A stretch of 64,000 bases of DNA from Isoetes taiwanensis (Eukaryota > Streptophyta > Lycopodiopsida > Isoetales > Isoetaceae), in contig JAJEKV010000058.1 of assembly GCA_021234155.1 (NCBI GenBank), forward strand, positions 8,060,992 to 8,124,991, read 5' to 3'. A model generated the notes under the pieces. The model had not been told where the DNA came from. It made no database searches and saw nothing but the letters and a program-made list of their open reading frames with translations. Below, in pieces: positions 58,610 to 64,000 of this stretch; the first letter of the stretch is position 1, and each line of letters begins with the position of its first letter. A program made the translations under genes and the position numbers.

Positions 58610-60695
58610 GATTAAAGGAGAGTCGTATCTCAACCAGCTCTTACACCATTCCATAAGCAGAAACTTCAAAACAAGGAGCCAAAAGAAAAAGAAAATCTGC
58701 AGGCTCCATCACTATAAACAGGAACGTGGTATTGAGAGAATCATCATCTAGCGAGGATGATGAATCTGGCAGTGAAGATTTTCACTCATCTGATATAGAA
58801 AAGGAAAAAGAAACTATTGAGGTTGACTTGTCGTACAATGTACAATTTAGAAAATTATCAAATTCTGAGGTATGTAATTAATGGACTTGTCCTTTAGTTC
58901 TGTTCACTTTTATCCCTATTTGAAATGTTTGGAAGATAAATTTTGCATGATCTGCTAGCTAGTCATGCGTCCTCATTGGGGCTGCTCCTCCTATTCTATG
59001 AAAGTTGCTGAATATTTTTGCATTCATTAACCAATCTTGGCTGAACTGATGTAGTACAGGAGTTCCGAGAGAATCACCTATATTATTAGCACCATTAGCT
59101 TGAGAAGCAGCAACAGTAGTATCTATCATCTGAGTAATGGAACTGGCGGTCTGAATTTTTTGCTGCAAAAGATGGCATTTCTACATTTGAGCCAAGATTT
59201 CTAAGCTGAGTTGAGCTGGACTTCCTCCTTTAAACAATAACAAAATTATCTTCCACAGATAATCCCTCAAGACACAAGGCCAAGCAAAAAGAACTTGCGC
59301 CGTCCTCCACTTCTGGAATTCAATTTTGATCAACACTATAGCGAAACTTGGTACCGATCTAGCATTTCTGAAATTTGTATTTTGGCACAAGGCGATGCAA
59401 CCGCCCCAAAACTGGTTTACATGGCAAAGCTCGGTGCCAAAATTGCATCCACAAAACTTCATATGTTTCGAACGTCCAGTTTGCTTTTATATTCTAATTT
59501 TCTTCTAATTGCTTATCACTAACGCTTGTATCCGCAACTCAAAATCAGGTATGTTTTTACAAAGGTGATCTATTAAGAGATGATGCAGGGAAAGAATTCG
59601 AACAAAAGGCATCAGATGCCATGAAGACTTATTGTAGGGATGTTGATAAACATTTTAAAGAGATTAAGCCTCGTCACATCCGTAAGACCTTGAAATATAT
59701 TCACAAAGCAATTTGGAGATGGACTTAGTGAGATGGACATTATAAGGTTTTTGAAGAAAAGATGGAGACATTGGAGGTTAGAATTAGATACTTTTATTTT
59801 GCTAGTTGTAATTCTATGAAAAATCTTTGTTGTGTTTGACGTGAACTTGTTTAGGGACAACCTCCGAAGACATGTTCGCGCTGGTAATGGAACAAAACCA
59901 ATGCACGTAGACGAGGAGTCATGGAAGAGATTTGTAGAATCATGTGGACAGAATTATCAGCGTCAAAAGCATGCTGCTTCCAAACGTAAAATCCAACCGC
60001 GCACAGGTTCTGGAGGTCTAATGTCGCTGAAAACTAAGTTTGTAAGTTAATTGATTAATCTCTTTTTTAGTTGTACTTTTGTTTTTCTATTTCAATGCTT
60101 GTTTTATCATATTCATTCATGTTAAACAAATGTAATGCAGTTTCAAGATTGGGGCTCGATGCCTACAGATGACATGGTGAAGGAAATTCTAGAAAAAGGT
60201 GGATATGAGATCTTTAAGAAGAAAATGATTTCTAAAGGGTTTGTGCCAAAAAAGGTTCGTTTGTTTTATATTTTTCTTTTATCAAAGCCTATGTTTACAA
60301 GATCTTAAATGTTCATGCATTTTTATTGTAGCACAAAGCTATGGATTACATCAAGGGGGCAAGTCCAGGTGTCATATTTAAAGTGAAATCAAAGAAGGGC
60401 AAAGAACCATTGACTGTAAGTTTCTATGTTTGTTTATATTTCAATACTATGTGTTCTTACACTTTGTTTTTATATTTTTGTGAAATGAAGAATATATGTT
60501 ATATCGATGACTCTGAGGAGGTAAGAGGGTGCATTTGTATTGTTTACTATTGTTTAATATTCAATTTATTGGAAGGTCTGATACCATTTTTATATGTGTA
60601 ACTAAAAGGACAATGAAAGTGGCAATGGAGGGTGCGAAAACAATGTAGACAATGAAAAAACTGATGGAGGTGAACCAACAAATGCAAAGGATTGA
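58610..60695 (+). CDS. TNP1/TNPA-like protein of CACTA-1 (Transposase_24-like), copy B
   Basis: Exons bounded by AG/GT sites: (1) about 58.67-58.87 kb, GAKRKRKSAGSITINR then an SSSSEDDESGSEDFHSSDIE acidic run; (2) 59.55-59.78, CFYKGDLLRDDAGKEFEQKA; (3) 59.85-60.04, an R/H-rich start then DEESWKRFVESCGQNYQRQ and IQPRTGSGGLMSLKTKF; (4) 60.14-60.26, FQDWGSMPTDDMVKEIL; (5) 60.33-60.42, HKAMDYIKGASPGVIFKV; then short acidic exons to the stop near 60.69. The Trp-containing exon 3 matches the layout of plant En/Spm-associated Transposase_24 proteins. Role by homology: binds subterminal repeats and helps TNP2 act. The frame in exon 2's tail is shifted here (IHKAIWRW) and open in copy A. Confidence 0.66.
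58959..59462 (-). other. Antisense open frames in the large intron of the TNP1-like gene
   Basis: Two adjacent minus-strand frames (93 and 69 codons) separated by one stop. They read KIEFQKWRTAQVLFAWPCVL, ending near ILAQM, then QQKIQTASSITQMIDTTVAA and GDSLGTPVLHQFSQDWLM. No family recognised. They could be a nested retroelement or gene fragment, or chance. Confidence 0.3.
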
Positions 60696-61139
60696 ATTAT
60701 CATAGTCTATAAATTGTTGGAAATGCTGGAAATGCGAGAACTTATTGTTTTTATTTCAAAACCTTTTGGAACTCTTGATTATAAGAGAATATGATGTGCT
60801 GTAATTTTGTTGTCAATCAATAAATCTTTTCACTTTAACTTTCCTTTATGTCCTTATTACAAATATTTATTTATAATTCACCATTGTAATATGGATATGT
60901 ATGAAAGAATGGAGTTACCCGCTCAACACTATTAGCAAAACTTCTTGGTTGGTAAAGCGGTTATTTTTTTGCTGCAATATTATTTGTACTTGTGTTGTAA
61001 AGCCATTTTATTCTTTGACACAAGAAAACTATTGGTTTTTCATCTTTTTGATACAACGTTTATTATTCGTCATCTTATAATTGATGAAAATTTAGATATT
61101 GTTTTGCCATAGATTTGGTGTAATGTAGTTCTTAGTTAT

Positions 61140-61390
61140 GGTTTATTTTTGTCACAACTTTGTTAAAATATTGCCAAACCTTTGATGTTACTTCTACACA
61201 AGCTTGTCACAATCGTGGTAGAAAATACTTTTTGTGACAAAAATTGGAGCCACAATCTTGACACAATGGCTGTCACTATTGTGTCAACTTTGTGACCAAT
61301 GATCACGACAAGTGTAGTTCCAAGATTGTGACAAGAAGTGCCATTTAACATGTTATGCTTGTGTCAACAAAGTTGACGTTATACCTGACA
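61140..61390. repeat. CACTA-1 right subterminal repeats, copy B
   Basis: Same TTGTGACAA/TTGACACAA cluster as 35640-35890, next to the right terminus. Confidence 0.75.
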
Positions 61391-61415
61391 CTATTGGTAC
61401 TATCCTCTTGTAGTG

Positions 61416-63591
<2,176 letters not shown>

Positions 63592-64000
63592 CCTTGGCGT
63601 GGCATGTTTGAGCCACCTTGGCATGTTTTAGTCTAGGTGGCATGTTTGAGCCACCTTGGCATGTTGGAGCCTAGGTGGTATGTTGGAGCCCACATGGCAC
63701 GTTTGGGCCACCCTGAAATGTTGGAGCCCAGGTGGCATGTTGGAGCCCGCATGGCATGTTTGAGCCACCTTGGCATGTTGAAGCCTAGGTGGCATGTTGG
63801 AGCCTAGGTGGCATGCTGGAGCCTAGGTGGCATGCCTTGACATGTTTGAGCCACCTTGGCATGTTTGAGCCTAGGTGGCACGTTGGAGCCTAGGTGGCAT
63901 GTTAGAGCCTGCATGACATGTTTGAGCCACCTTGGCATGTTGGAGCCTAGGTGGCATGTTGGAGCCCCCTTGGCATGTTTGAGCCAACTTTGCATGTTTT
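63592..64000. repeat. 19-bp minisatellite, copy B (cut by window end)
   Basis: Very regular alternation of TTGGAGCCTAGGTGGCATG and TTTGAGCCACCTTGGCATG units, about 21 visible. Fewer length slips than in copy A. Confidence 0.9.

Larger units (their letters stand above)
51622..61415. mobile_element. CACTA-1, complete ends and GCA target duplication, copy B
   Basis: 9.79 kb element with CACTACAAGAGGAT at 51622-51635 and its complement at 61402-61415, flanked by GCA on both sides. Contents as in copy A. The TNP1-like side is better preserved here and parts of TNP2 worse. It lies at the same position of the duplicated unit, so it is a passenger of the duplication and not a new insertion. Confidence 0.93.

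Overview
This window is eukaryotic nuclear DNA from a land plant, and almost all of it is repeats and transposons. The evidence for a plant is: (i) two CACTA (En/Spm-type) DNA transposons with TNP2 transposase genes, bounded by CACTACAAG termini; (ii) introns with GT..AG signals; (iii) a seed-globulin-like cupin gene; (iv) an SMI1/KNR4-like fragment of the kind found in plants. A ribonuclease-inhibitor-type LRR gene with a COR-like segment would fit a non-flowering plant, but this is weak evidence and I do not name a species. No rRNA, tRNA, CRISPR or bacterial operon is visible.

Layout. 1-11053 is a GC-rich satellite array of a ~1.09 kb monomer in direct orientation. It enters from beyond the left edge and ends in three ~290 bp sub-units and a diverged terminal unit. 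11054-12094 is unrecognised unique DNA. From about 12.1 to 19.94 kb lies a degraded CACTA element (here CACTA-2) carrying a minus-strand TNP2 relic and, upstream of it, a SET-like domain. Its right end abuts a truncated cupin (globulin-like) gene at 19.94-20.56 kb. Next come a short coiled-coil ORF (22.2-22.7 kb, minus), an LRR gene with a COR-like insert (22.9-25.4 kb, plus), and a second CACTA element (CACTA-1, 26070-35913). CACTA-1 has clean termini, a TNP2 gene on the minus strand, a TNP1/TNPA-like gene on the plus strand, and captured SMI1/KNR4-like and LRR_CC-like exons between them. An AT-rich spacer and a 19-bp minisatellite (38.08-38.64 kb) follow.

From 39.18 kb to the window end the whole order from 13.63 kb repeats in the same orientation. 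The offset is 25.55 kb at the start and 25.52 kb at the end: a 25.5-kb direct tandem duplication, or a duplicated assembly. Some stretches of several hundred bases look identical between copies. Others carry clustered small differences, and at least two short patches carry true-looking substitutions. Many reading frames are broken in one copy and open in the other. The differences cluster at CG-containing sites in a strand-asymmetric way. I therefore suspect that much of the apparent decay is consensus error at modified cytosines rather than mutation. Gene boundaries and starts are approximate for this reason, and 'pseudogene' calls should be read with that in mind.

How the parts work together: CACTA-1 encodes both classical components of an autonomous CACTA element, the TNP2 transposase and a TNP1-like terminus-binding partner. 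Its ends carry subterminal repeats that could be that partner's targets. CACTA-2 sits inside the cupin gene and probably inactivates it.
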